DNA from: Anaerolineaceae bacterium
GTDB taxonomy: Bacteria > Chloroflexota > Anaerolineae > Anaerolineales > Anaerolineaceae
Length of the DNA stretch: 21,472 nucleotides
Reading direction: 5' to 3'
NCBI GenBank assembly: GCA_030620065.1
Contig: JAUXFJ010000004.1
Location: 1 to 21,472, forward strand
Position 1 is the stretch's first letter; each line of letters opens with the position of its first letter. The translations under genes and the position numbers were made by a program. Shown here in pieces: positions 6,922 through 13,609 of the stretch. A model generated the notes under the pieces. It worked only from the letters and a program-made list of their open reading frames with translations. It made no database searches and was not told the DNA's origin.

Positions 6922-8086
6922 GAATCAAAAGGCATCTCATAATTTCGATGTCATTATCGTGGGGGCAGGTTCAATTGGGACGCCCAGTGCCCTTTTTTTA
7001 GCAAAGGGTGGTCTTAAAGTCCTTGTTATAGATCAATTGCCAAGCGTCGGGCAAGCCTCAAACAAACATGCGATAGGCGGGATCAGGGCTACTCACTCTG
7101 ACCCGGCAAAGATATATTTGTGCTCAAGAAGCCTTGAGCATTTTTCTCGTTGGCAGGAAGTATATGGGGATGATATAGAATGGTACAAAGGAGGTTATTC
7201 CTTTGTTGCCTATCGAAATCAAGAAGTTAGCACATTAAAGGATTTATTGACAATCCAGCATGATTATGGCTTAAACATTGACTGGTATGATCAAAAAGAG
7301 CTATTAGAGATCATTCCTGATCTTAATTCTAAAGGATTAATGGGAGGCACTTATTCTCCTGATGATGGTAGTGCATCGCCATTAAGATCTGCCTATGCCT
7401 TTTTTCGGCAGGCAAAAGAGCTTGGTGCTGAGTTTCATTTTAATGAGAAGGTAATGAGTGTTCATATCAAGAGCGGGAAGATCGTCGGTATTGAAACGAC
7501 TAAAGGCAAGTATTCATGCAACTTATTAATCAATGCTGCTGGCGCTTGGGCAAGGGAATTATCTGCACTTGCCGGGGTTGAGATACCAGTTAGACCTGAT
7601 GCCCACGAAGCCGGTATTACTGAACCGGTTCAGAAATTATTTGATCCGATGATCGTTGATATACGTCCAGGCAATGGTTCATCTAATTTCTACTTTTACC
7701 AGCCTCCCACTGGTCAGATCATTTTCTGTGTCACACCCAGCCCACAAATATGGGGTATCCTTAATCTGGCAACAAGTAAATTCCTGCCGATGGCTGCGAA
7801 GCGTCTTATTGATATAATGCCAAAGCTCAAGAATATCAGAGTGCGTCGCACCTGGCGCGGTACCTATCCCATGACGCCTGATGGGTCACCCATTGTCGGG
7901 AAAGTCAATGAATTGGAGGGGTATCTTTTAGCTGTTGGCATGTGTGGTCAGGGATTCATGCTTGGCCCAGGCATCGGTGAACTGCTGACGAATATGATTT
8001 TGGATCGCTTGAATAAGCAAGAGATTGTAGCTTTAGATTCGCTAGGCTTGGATAGGGAGTTCGCAAGAGTTGAGCAGTTGAAGTAA
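6911..8086 (+). CDS. FAD-dependent amine/imino acid dehydrogenase, DadA/sarcosine oxidase beta type
   Basis: Predicted catalytic subunit that oxidises an amino or imino acid and passes electrons to the product of the preceding gene. The start is the ATG at 6911, with AAGGA at 6898-6902; it overlaps the upstream stop by 11 bp. The longer reading from 6857 adds 18 very basic residues and lacks a comparable ribosome binding site. At 391 aa it has the usual DAO-family length. An N-terminal Rossmann FAD motif (VIIVGAGSIG) is followed by the acidic adenine-binding end VLVID. NAAGAW and the C-terminal GSPIVGK ... GMCGQGFMLGPGIGELL (the second FAD-contact region) are conserved family features. Homologues include HcnC, OoxB and PdhB. 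The family and complex are well supported; the exact substrate is unknown. Confidence 0.9.
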   Translation: MAARNQKASHNFDVIIVGAGSIGTPSALFLAKGGLKVLVIDQLPSVGQASNKHAIGGIRATHSDPAKIYLCSRSLEHFSRWQEVYGDDIEWYKGGYSFVAYRNQEVSTLKDLLTIQHDYGLNIDWYDQKELLEIIPDLNSKGLMGGTYSPDDGSASPLRSAYAFFRQAKELGAEFHFNEKVMSVHIKSGKIVGIETTKGKYSCNLLINAAGAWARELSALAGVEIPVRPDAHEAGITEPVQKLFDPMIVDIRPGNGSSNFYFYQPPTGQIIFCVTPSPQIWGILNLATSKFLPMAAKRLIDIMPKLKNIRVRRTWRGTYPMTPDGSPIVGKVNELEGYLLAVGMCGQGFMLGPGIGELLTNMILDRLNKQEIVALDSLGLDREFARVEQLK

Positions 8087-8097
8087 AGGGATATAAT
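8070..8097 (+). promoter_or_regulatory. Promoter of the HAD-rel operon, leaderless type
   Basis: The -35 box TTGAGC (8070-8075) lies within the last codons of the preceding gene; a 16-bp spacer and TATAAT (8092-8097) follow. The next ATG is at 8104, exactly six bases after the -10 box, as for the recombinase at 3706. Confidence 0.7.
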
Positions 8098-8103
8098 AAA
8101 ATC

Positions 8104-8712
8104 ATGCTAATAAAGTCTGTAGTGATTGATTTTGGGGGTGTGCTTTTACGTACCTTAGACAGGTCTTACCGACAAAAATGGGAGCAAAAGTTAGGGCTGT
8201 CAGATGGAAAACTTGACAAATTGGTATTTAGGTCGGCAGCTGCCAGTATGTCTACGATTGGCCAGGCATCACAAGGTGAAGTCTGGAAATCAGTTCAGGA
8301 TACCTTATCCTTAAATACTAGAGAATTAGAACAGTTGAAGATTGATTTTTGGGAGGGTGATTTCTTTGATACTACCCTCATGGACTCCGTAAAATCGTTA
8401 AGGCCAAAGTTTCGAACTGCGATCTTAAGCAATGCCTGGATGGGGGCTCGGGAATTATTCAAGGATGTGTATAGCATTATTGAAGGAAAAACGGTTGACA
8501 AGATCATAATCTCTTGTGAGCTAGGCATTGCCAAACCTGATCCAAATATTTACCGCCACACAGCTAAGCAGATGAATGTACAATTGGGTGAAATACTGTT
8601 TATTGATGATTTCAAGGATAATATTGAATCGGCAAGCAAACTTGGTATGAAAACACATTTGTTTTCTATACCGGAAGAGGCTATTGAATTACTAAATAAC
8701 CTGGTTAAATAA
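8104..8712 (+). CDS. HAD-superfamily hydrolase, YihX-like
   Basis: Haloacid dehalogenase-type phosphatase or phosphatase-like protein of 202 aa. Motif I is DFGGVL near residue 9: the nucleophile Asp is present, but the usual second Asp (DxD) is Gly, as in the YihX and epoxide-hydrolase-type branches. Motif II is the Ser of ILSNAW, motif III the Lys of GIAKPDPNIY, and motif IV the acidic pair in FIDDFKDN. A helical cap of about 80 residues sits between motifs I and II. Cytoplasmic, with no signal or membrane segment. Its stop is two bases before rel, so the two are likely co-transcribed and coupled. The -10 box six bases upstream suggests a leaderless transcript. The substrate is unknown; sugar phosphates are typical for the YihX branch. 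Confidence 0.9.
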   Translation: MLIKSVVIDFGGVLLRTLDRSYRQKWEQKLGLSDGKLDKLVFRSAAASMSTIGQASQGEVWKSVQDTLSLNTRELEQLKIDFWEGDFFDTTLMDSVKSLRPKFRTAILSNAWMGARELFKDVYSIIEGKTVDKIIISCELGIAKPDPNIYRHTAKQMNVQLGEILFIDDFKDNIESASKLGMKTHLFSIPEEAIELLNNLVK

Positions 8713-8713
8713 G

Positions 8714-10912
8714 ATGGATCTTGAACAATTAGTAAAACATCTCCCCACTAATTTTAGCCCTGTTGAACGCGAACTGATAAAGAAGGCATATCATTTTGCT
8801 GCAAAAGCCCATAAAAGACAAAAACGCGCCTCTGGGCAGCCCTATATAACACATTGTGTTTCCGTGGCTATCATACTGGCTGATCTGGAAGTCGCACCTG
8901 AATTGGTAATCGCTGGTTTGTTACATGACGTTGTCGAAGATACGTCAGTTACACTAGAAGACGTGTCCCAAGATTTTGGTGAAACAGTCGAAAAGTTCGT
9001 CGATGGGGTTACAAAGCTTACCAGCCTACCATCAATTTCACGTGGAGATCAGCACGAAGATGAACAAGTCCCTATTGAAAAATCGGAGAGAGAGAAAGGC
9101 AGCAGGAAAGCCGAGTTAATTGCTGAAACATTACGCAAGACATTCATGGCTATGGGCGATGATGTCAGGGTTGTATTGATCAAATTAGCCGATCGCTTGC
9201 ATAACATGCGGACTTTGGGATACCTTCCAAAAAGTCGTCAAGAACGCATCGCGCAAGAAACTCTAGATATTTTTGCTCCTTTAGCGAACCGCTTGGGGAT
9301 TTGGCAGATCAAATGGGAATTAGAGGATCTCGGGTTCAGGTATGTAAATCCAGAAAAATACAAGGAGATTGCTGATAATCTTGCAGAAAGGCGTGCTGAC
9401 CGTGAAGCAGAAGTTCAAAAAATTATCAAACATCTAGAATCCGTATTACAAAAAGCTGATATTAAAGCAAGAATCTCTGGACGGCCAAAACACATTTATT
9501 CAATTTACCGCAAGATGATCCGTAATGATCAAACATTTGAGATGGTAAGGGATTTACGTGGCGTGCGTCTTATCGTTGAAGACAACGATTCTTGCTATAA
9601 GGCTCTTGGGATTATTCATATGCATTGGCGCCCGATCCCAGGCGAATTTGATGATTATATTGCAGCCCAAAAAGCGAACAATTATCAATCGCTCCATACT
9701 GCAGTAATCTATGATGACGGAAAACCATTGGAAGTACAAATTCGTACTGGAGAAATGCATCTTAATGCAGAATTTGGTGTTGCAGCACACTGGCGTTATA
9801 AAGAAGGTTCATCGCGTTTGACCGATGACTATGAGCAAAAGGTTAGCATGTTACAAAGCCTGATGGTATGGCATCAAGAAGTTGATGATGCGCAAGAATT
9901 CGTGGATGGGATGAAGTCCGATGTATTTCGGGATAGGGTTTATATACTTACACCACGTGGCGATATCATCGATTTACCAGCAGGTTCAACGCCGATAGAT
10001 TTTGCCTATCAAGTACACACTGATGTTGGACATCGCTGCCGAGGTGCAAAGGTTAACGGCAAACTCGTTTCATTGGAATACGTTCTAAAAACAGGTGACC
10101 AAGTTGAGGTATTGACTGCGAAACGTGGTGGACCAAGCCGAGATTGGTTGAATCCGAATTTGGGATTGGTTAAGACTGGCAGAGCAAGATCAAAGATCAA
10201 ACAATGGTTTAAGCTTCAAGATCGTGAATTGAACCTTGCCCAGGGTAAAAGCTTAATGGAAAGAGAATTTAAGCGCTTGGGTTTAAAACAGGTTGATCTT
10301 GAAATGCTTGTCAAAGAATTCAAAATTAAATCAGTAGATGACCTGCATGTAGGCATCGGCTGCGGTGACATTCCGATTGGCCGCGTGATCAATAAAATTG
10401 CAGATTTTGAAAAAGAAAGCCTGGATGAAGAATTAGATCTGATATTTCCTGCTCCATCTCGGAAGACCTCTACCGATTCGATCATAGTCATGGGCTTGAA
10501 GGGCATTGCTACGACAACGGCGCGTTGCTGTAACCCCATGCCTGGTGATGAAATTATCGGTTATATCACACGCGGTCGCGGGGCAACAATCCACCGAACA
10601 GATTGCCCCAATGTGTTAAGGGTCAAGGAGACAGAGCGCTTAATAAAGGTTTCATGGGGTAAAGCGGAAGATACCTTCCCTGTTGCTGTTCAGATCAAAG
10701 CCTATGATCGGCAGGGATTGATGTCGGATGTTTCTACCACAATCTCGAATGAAGGTGTCCAACTCCTTGATCTAAATCTTAAAATGAATCAACATCTTGC
10801 TAACATAAATTTGGTTATTGCGGTAGAAGGTATTTCACATTTGAGCCGTTTATTGACAAGACTGGAAAATTTACCAAATGTGTTCGAAGCAAAACGAAAG
10901 CGCCCAGGCTAA
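8714..10912 (+). CDS. rel: Bifunctional (p)ppGpp synthetase/hydrolase Rel (RelA/SpoT family)
   Basis: Makes and degrades the stringent-response alarmone (p)ppGpp. The 732-aa full-length architecture is present. The HD hydrolase domain (about 20-200) has HDVVED at 71-76, so the metal-binding residues of an active hydrolase are intact. The synthetase domain (about 235-365) has GRPKHIYSIYRKM, the metal-ligand Asp280 (RDLRGVR) and the catalytic Glu340 (LEVQIRT). A TGS domain (about 408-468), a Cys-containing zinc-finger-type region (ARCCNPMPGDEIIGY ... HRTDCPN) and a C-terminal ACT domain (about 655-732, DRQGLMSDV) follow. Both activities are therefore predicted. Between VDGVTKL and the ETLRKTFMAM helix the HD domain carries a charged stretch of some 25 residues (about 108-133, GDQHEDEQVP) longer than in common homologues. 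It directly follows the HAD gene. Confidence 0.96.
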   Translation: MDLEQLVKHLPTNFSPVERELIKKAYHFAAKAHKRQKRASGQPYITHCVSVAIILADLEVAPELVIAGLLHDVVEDTSVTLEDVSQDFGETVEKFVDGVTKLTSLPSISRGDQHEDEQVPIEKSEREKGSRKAELIAETLRKTFMAMGDDVRVVLIKLADRLHNMRTLGYLPKSRQERIAQETLDIFAPLANRLGIWQIKWELEDLGFRYVNPEKYKEIADNLAERRADREAEVQKIIKHLESVLQKADIKARISGRPKHIYSIYRKMIRNDQTFEMVRDLRGVRLIVEDNDSCYKALGIIHMHWRPIPGEFDDYIAAQKANNYQSLHTAVIYDDGKPLEVQIRTGEMHLNAEFGVAAHWRYKEGSSRLTDDYEQKVSMLQSLMVWHQEVDDAQEFVDGMKSDVFRDRVYILTPRGDIIDLPAGSTPIDFAYQVHTDVGHRCRGAKVNGKLVSLEYVLKTGDQVEVLTAKRGGPSRDWLNPNLGLVKTGRARSKIKQWFKLQDRELNLAQGKSLMEREFKRLGLKQVDLEMLVKEFKIKSVDDLHVGIGCGDIPIGRVINKIADFEKESLDEELDLIFPAPSRKTSTDSIIVMGLKGIATTTARCCNPMPGDEIIGYITRGRGATIHRTDCPNVLRVKETERLIKVSWGKAEDTFPVAVQIKAYDRQGLMSDVSTTISNEGVQLLDLNLKMNQHLANINLVIAVEGISHLSRLLTRLENLPNVFEAKRKRPG

Positions 10913-10917
10913 TGTGA

Positions 10918-11031
10918 TATAATCTCGCCGTTTTGAAAAGGAAACATGCTTTACGATTTATTTCTTCTGGTGTAAAATGCCATCCTGTCATGAGGTTTAT
11001 GATTGCGATCAGCAGTGTTTAGGAGGAAGGA
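10918..11031 (+). promoter_or_regulatory. Leader region with a -10 box and a mini-ORF upstream of the small acidic protein
   Basis: A TATAAT at 10918-10923 lies just after the rel stop, without a clear -35 box. Downstream, AAAAGGAA precedes an ATG at 10946 that opens a nine-codon ORF (MLYDLFLLV, stop 10973-10975). A second short ORF (MRFMIAISSV) at 10990-11022 has no ribosome binding site and ends inside the AGGAGG of the next gene. Leader peptides are possible but unproven. Confidence 0.3.
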
Positions 11032-11268
11032 ATGCCTAGAATTCGTTGTCACTATCTAAATTGTCTCTTCTTGGATGATAAGTATTGCAGTGCGGCAGCT
11101 GTTGAAATCAATCCGGATTCTGGCTGCCAAACATATTCACCCAATTGTGAAACTGAGACTGTGGACTGGGAAGATGACGAAGATCTTAACAATTGGGATG
11201 ATATTGATGCCGATAATGGAAACGATAACCTTTGGATTGACGAGGATGAAGATAGTACCGGGTACTAA
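11032..11268 (+). CDS. Small Cys-motif protein with acidic tail (DUF1540-like)
   Basis: A 78-aa protein with a strong AGGAGG site at 11021-11026, which fixes the ATG at 11032. The N-terminal half carries Cys6, Cys11, Cys19, Cys32 and Cys39 in the order C-x4-C-x7-C-x12-C-x6-C, with CSAAAVEI resembling the C-x-A-x-x-I core of DUF1540-type small proteins. This may bind a metal such as zinc; that is inference. The second half is very acidic (WEDDEDLNNWDDIDADNG) and probably disordered. There is no signal peptide or membrane segment. It precedes an aldo/keto reductase by 36 bp and may share its transcript. Function unknown. Confidence 0.75.
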   Translation: MPRIRCHYLNCLFLDDKYCSAAAVEINPDSGCQTYSPNCETETVDWEDDEDLNNWDDIDADNGNDNLWIDEDEDSTGY

Positions 11269-11304
11269 TTTATTCACTATGCAAGTTAACTTGCCAAGGC
11301 ATCT

Positions 11305-12228
11305 ATGAAGGATTTATTCGATCTAAAAATTGGCATTGGCACATGGGCTTGGGGCGACCGCTTGATTTGGTCATATGGCAATGCTTATTCTATGACTGAT
11401 ATCCAAGAGGCTTTCCAAGCCTCTCTTGATTTAGGATTAACATTTTTTGATACAGCTGAAGTCTATGGACACGGGCTCTCAGAAAAAATGTTGGGGACAT
11501 TTATCGAAGGAAATCAACAAAATCATGATATCTTGATAGCAAGCAAGTTTATGCCTTTTCCATGGCGCTTATCCAAGACATCATTATTGAGAGCTTTGGA
11601 AAATAGTTTAAAACGCTTAAATCTACAAAAGTTGTTTTTATATCAGATTCATATGCCGCTCCCACCGATTTCAATTAGAACTTGGATGGATGCATTAGCT
11701 GATGTTTATCACAGTGGACTCATTGAAAATATCGGCGTCTCTAACTTTGATGCTGAACAAACAAAAATCGCATATGAGCGCCTGAAATTTCATGGTATTC
11801 GCTTGGCATCCAATCAAGTTGAGTATAATCTAATCAATCGGAATATTGAAAAGAATGGCGTAAAGGAAATTTGCGATGATCTCAATATTCGCGTAATCGC
11901 CTACAGTCCTTTGGCTATGGGCATATTGACAGGTAAATATTCATCGGAAGCCCCCCTGTCTGGTCCGCGTGCCAGGAAATATCCGCCTCGGCGATTAGAA
12001 AAATTCCAACCTTTGTTAAAGGTCATTAAAAAGATTGGAAATGCTTATGACGGAAAAAGCCCATCGCAAATTGCATTGAACTGGTTGATAAGTAAGGGCG
12101 TTTTGCCGATTCCGGGTGCCAAGAACCAGACACAGGTTATACTTAACACAGGTGCTCTTGGTTGGCATCTTAAAGAAAGTGAACTAGCTGAACTAGATGA
12201 AGTCAGCAATGGAATATATTTAGATTAA
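11305..12228 (+). CDS. Aldo/keto reductase
   Basis: NADPH-dependent reductase of the (beta/alpha)8 aldo/keto reductase superfamily, 307 aa, the expected length. The full catalytic tetrad is visible: Asp49 and Tyr54 in FFDTAEVYG, Lys81 in IASKF and His116 in YQIHMP. IGVSNFDAEQ and the cofactor-binding end LPIPGAKNQTQVILN are family hallmarks. The start at 11305 follows CCAAGG closely. It is cytoplasmic and lies between the small acidic protein and an unknown gene, which gives no clue to substrate. The sequence supports the family but not a particular subfamily or physiological carbonyl substrate. Confidence 0.94.
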   Translation: MKDLFDLKIGIGTWAWGDRLIWSYGNAYSMTDIQEAFQASLDLGLTFFDTAEVYGHGLSEKMLGTFIEGNQQNHDILIASKFMPFPWRLSKTSLLRALENSLKRLNLQKLFLYQIHMPLPPISIRTWMDALADVYHSGLIENIGVSNFDAEQTKIAYERLKFHGIRLASNQVEYNLINRNIEKNGVKEICDDLNIRVIAYSPLAMGILTGKYSSEAPLSGPRARKYPPRRLEKFQPLLKVIKKIGNAYDGKSPSQIALNWLISKGVLPIPGAKNQTQVILNTGALGWHLKESELAELDEVSNGIYLD

Positions 12229-12244
12229 TAAAGGAAGCTCTGTT

Positions 12245-12763
12245 ATGTCTGCAAAAGAAGAGATTTATCTGCCGTTTAAGGCTGTTAATGTATACATGCA
12301 ACCTGATTATCGCAAATCTGTCGTAGAATATTTATTGACACATATTAAGAAATTGAAAGCTAATGATAAAGCAAGGCTTATTGCTGCAATAAAGAAATAT
12401 GTGAAAGTAAATGGTTTCAGGAATCCTACGCTTGCTCCACTTTCTCTTAAAGTTAATGCTTATGCTCAAGCATTTGAAAAGGAATCGAGTTTGGTAAGAA
12501 TTACACTTGAGCTTTGGGTTTTGCTTCAAAAAAAGCTGCGAACTAATGTTAAATCATTTCTGCAAACTAAGAAATGGAAATGCCTTTCAATGGACAGAGA
12601 GATAATAGATGACGAGGAAGCTTTTCTGCCTAAATGGCCAAAATCTCAGACATCAGAGAAAGTTTTCAAAGCTTTCAAGAAGGTATTTCCTGATTTTAAA
12701 ACCAACCAGGATGATGTAAGTTTAATGACAATTTGGATCAGTGGACATTTGCCAACAGAATGA
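12245..12763 (+). CDS. Hypothetical protein, 172 aa, basic
   Basis: I do not recognise this protein. The ATG at 12245 follows AAAGGAAG, 16 bp after the aldo/keto reductase stop, so co-transcription is likely. It is rich in Lys and probably mostly helical. The first half is a run of amphipathic helices (SVVEYLLTHIKKLKANDKAR, then ARLIAAIKKYVKVNGF). The second half contains VKSFLQTKKWKCLSMDRE, then FLPKWPKSQTSEKVFKAFKK and a C-terminal DDVSLMTIWISGHLP. There is no signal peptide, membrane segment or known catalytic motif. Clean coding with a good ribosome binding site argues that it is real. Confidence 0.8.
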   Translation: MSAKEEIYLPFKAVNVYMQPDYRKSVVEYLLTHIKKLKANDKARLIAAIKKYVKVNGFRNPTLAPLSLKVNAYAQAFEKESSLVRITLELWVLLQKKLRTNVKSFLQTKKWKCLSMDREIIDDEEAFLPKWPKSQTSEKVFKAFKKVFPDFKTNQDDVSLMTIWISGHLPTE

Positions 12764-12828
12764 TCTGCAAATTTACTGGTATATAATACTGAAAATTAGG
12801 TTCTTTCTGAAAAGAGGTAATTTCCAAT

Positions 12829-13167
12829 ATGAGTGATAAAGCGATAGGAAAAACTACGATTGCTCCTGAAGTTTTGCATACCATCGCACGCTTAACGACC
12901 TTAAGTGTGCCGGGTGTCAGCCGTATGGCACCACTATTGAACCCGTTTGATCGCATGATTACAAAGAACGAAGGTGAGGGCGTCGATATAGCTGTCAAAG
13001 AGGATGCTGTAAGTGCTGACGTTTATGTTGTTCTTAACAATGACGTAAATGTGAGAGAGGTCAGTAGGAATATTCAACAAAAAGTGTCCAGAGCGATATC
13101 CGAAATGGTGGGGATGGATGTCGCTTATGTCAATATTCATATTATTGATATCGATTACGGCGTTTAA
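12829..13167 (+). CDS. Asp23/Gls24 family envelope stress protein
   Basis: A 112-aa protein of the Asp23/Gls24 (YloU-like) family, small proteins linked to cell-envelope homeostasis and, in Firmicutes, recruited to the membrane by AmaP. Family features are the opening TIAPEVLHTIARLTTLSVPGV and the closing VNIHIIDIDYGV, with KVSRAISEMVGMDVAYV before it. AGAGGT precedes the ATG at 12829. A TATAAT at 12782-12787 could start an Asp23-nusB transcript, although no good -35 is evident. nusB begins five bases after its stop. An Asp23 gene followed by nusB is a frequent arrangement in Gram-positive-type genomes, which supports both assignments. Confidence 0.92.
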   Translation: MSDKAIGKTTIAPEVLHTIARLTTLSVPGVSRMAPLLNPFDRMITKNEGEGVDIAVKEDAVSADVYVVLNNDVNVREVSRNIQQKVSRAISEMVGMDVAYVNIHIIDIDYGV

Positions 13168-13172
13168 CATTC

Positions 13173-13601
13173 ATGAAATCTCGTACCAAGGCGCGCAGTG
13201 TTGCCTTGCAAGTTCTATTTGAGATTGACATAACCAGCCATCCTACTGGGGTTGTGCTTCATGAAAGGTTGAACGATAACGCATTTGATGAGGATTTAGT
13301 TGAATTTATCCAAACGATCGTAACGGGTGTTACGAGTCGTACAGCTGAGCTTGATAATTTCATTGCCCAGCATGCACCAGAATGGCCACTTGAGCAGGTC
13401 GCGATAATCGACAGAAACATCCTCAGAATAGCTCTTTGGGAAGTAGCAATTTTCAATAAAACGCCCCTAAAAGTAGGCATTAACGAAGCAATTGAGTTAG
13501 CCAAGAGTTATGGCTCAGAAAGTTCCCCCCGTTTCATAAATGGCGTGCTTGGTAGTTTAGCTGTTAAGCTTGAAGAAATCAAAAAATCCCTTAAGAAGTA
13601 G
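13173..13601 (+). CDS. nusB: Transcription antitermination factor NusB
   Basis: All-helical RNA-binding factor that with NusE (S10) binds boxA RNA and supports processive rRNA transcription. The length of 142 aa is normal. The N-terminus RTKARSVALQVLFEIDI is the conserved basic helix with the A-L-Q-x-L-[FY] pattern. WPLEQVAIIDRNILRIALWE, NEAIELAKSYGSE and the closing FINGVLGSLA are classic NusB motifs. It starts five bases after the Asp23 gene with little ribosome binding site of its own, so translation is probably coupled. The next gene starts eight bases after its stop. Confidence 0.96.
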   Translation: MKSRTKARSVALQVLFEIDITSHPTGVVLHERLNDNAFDEDLVEFIQTIVTGVTSRTAELDNFIAQHAPEWPLEQVAIIDRNILRIALWEVAIFNKTPLKVGINEAIELAKSYGSESSPRFINGVLGSLAVKLEEIKKSLKK

Positions 13602-13609
13602 GCGGACAC

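Noticed and set aside
10216..10539. A 107-codon minus-strand ORF inside rel.
   Set aside because: It is fully embedded in the conserved rel coding region on the other strand.
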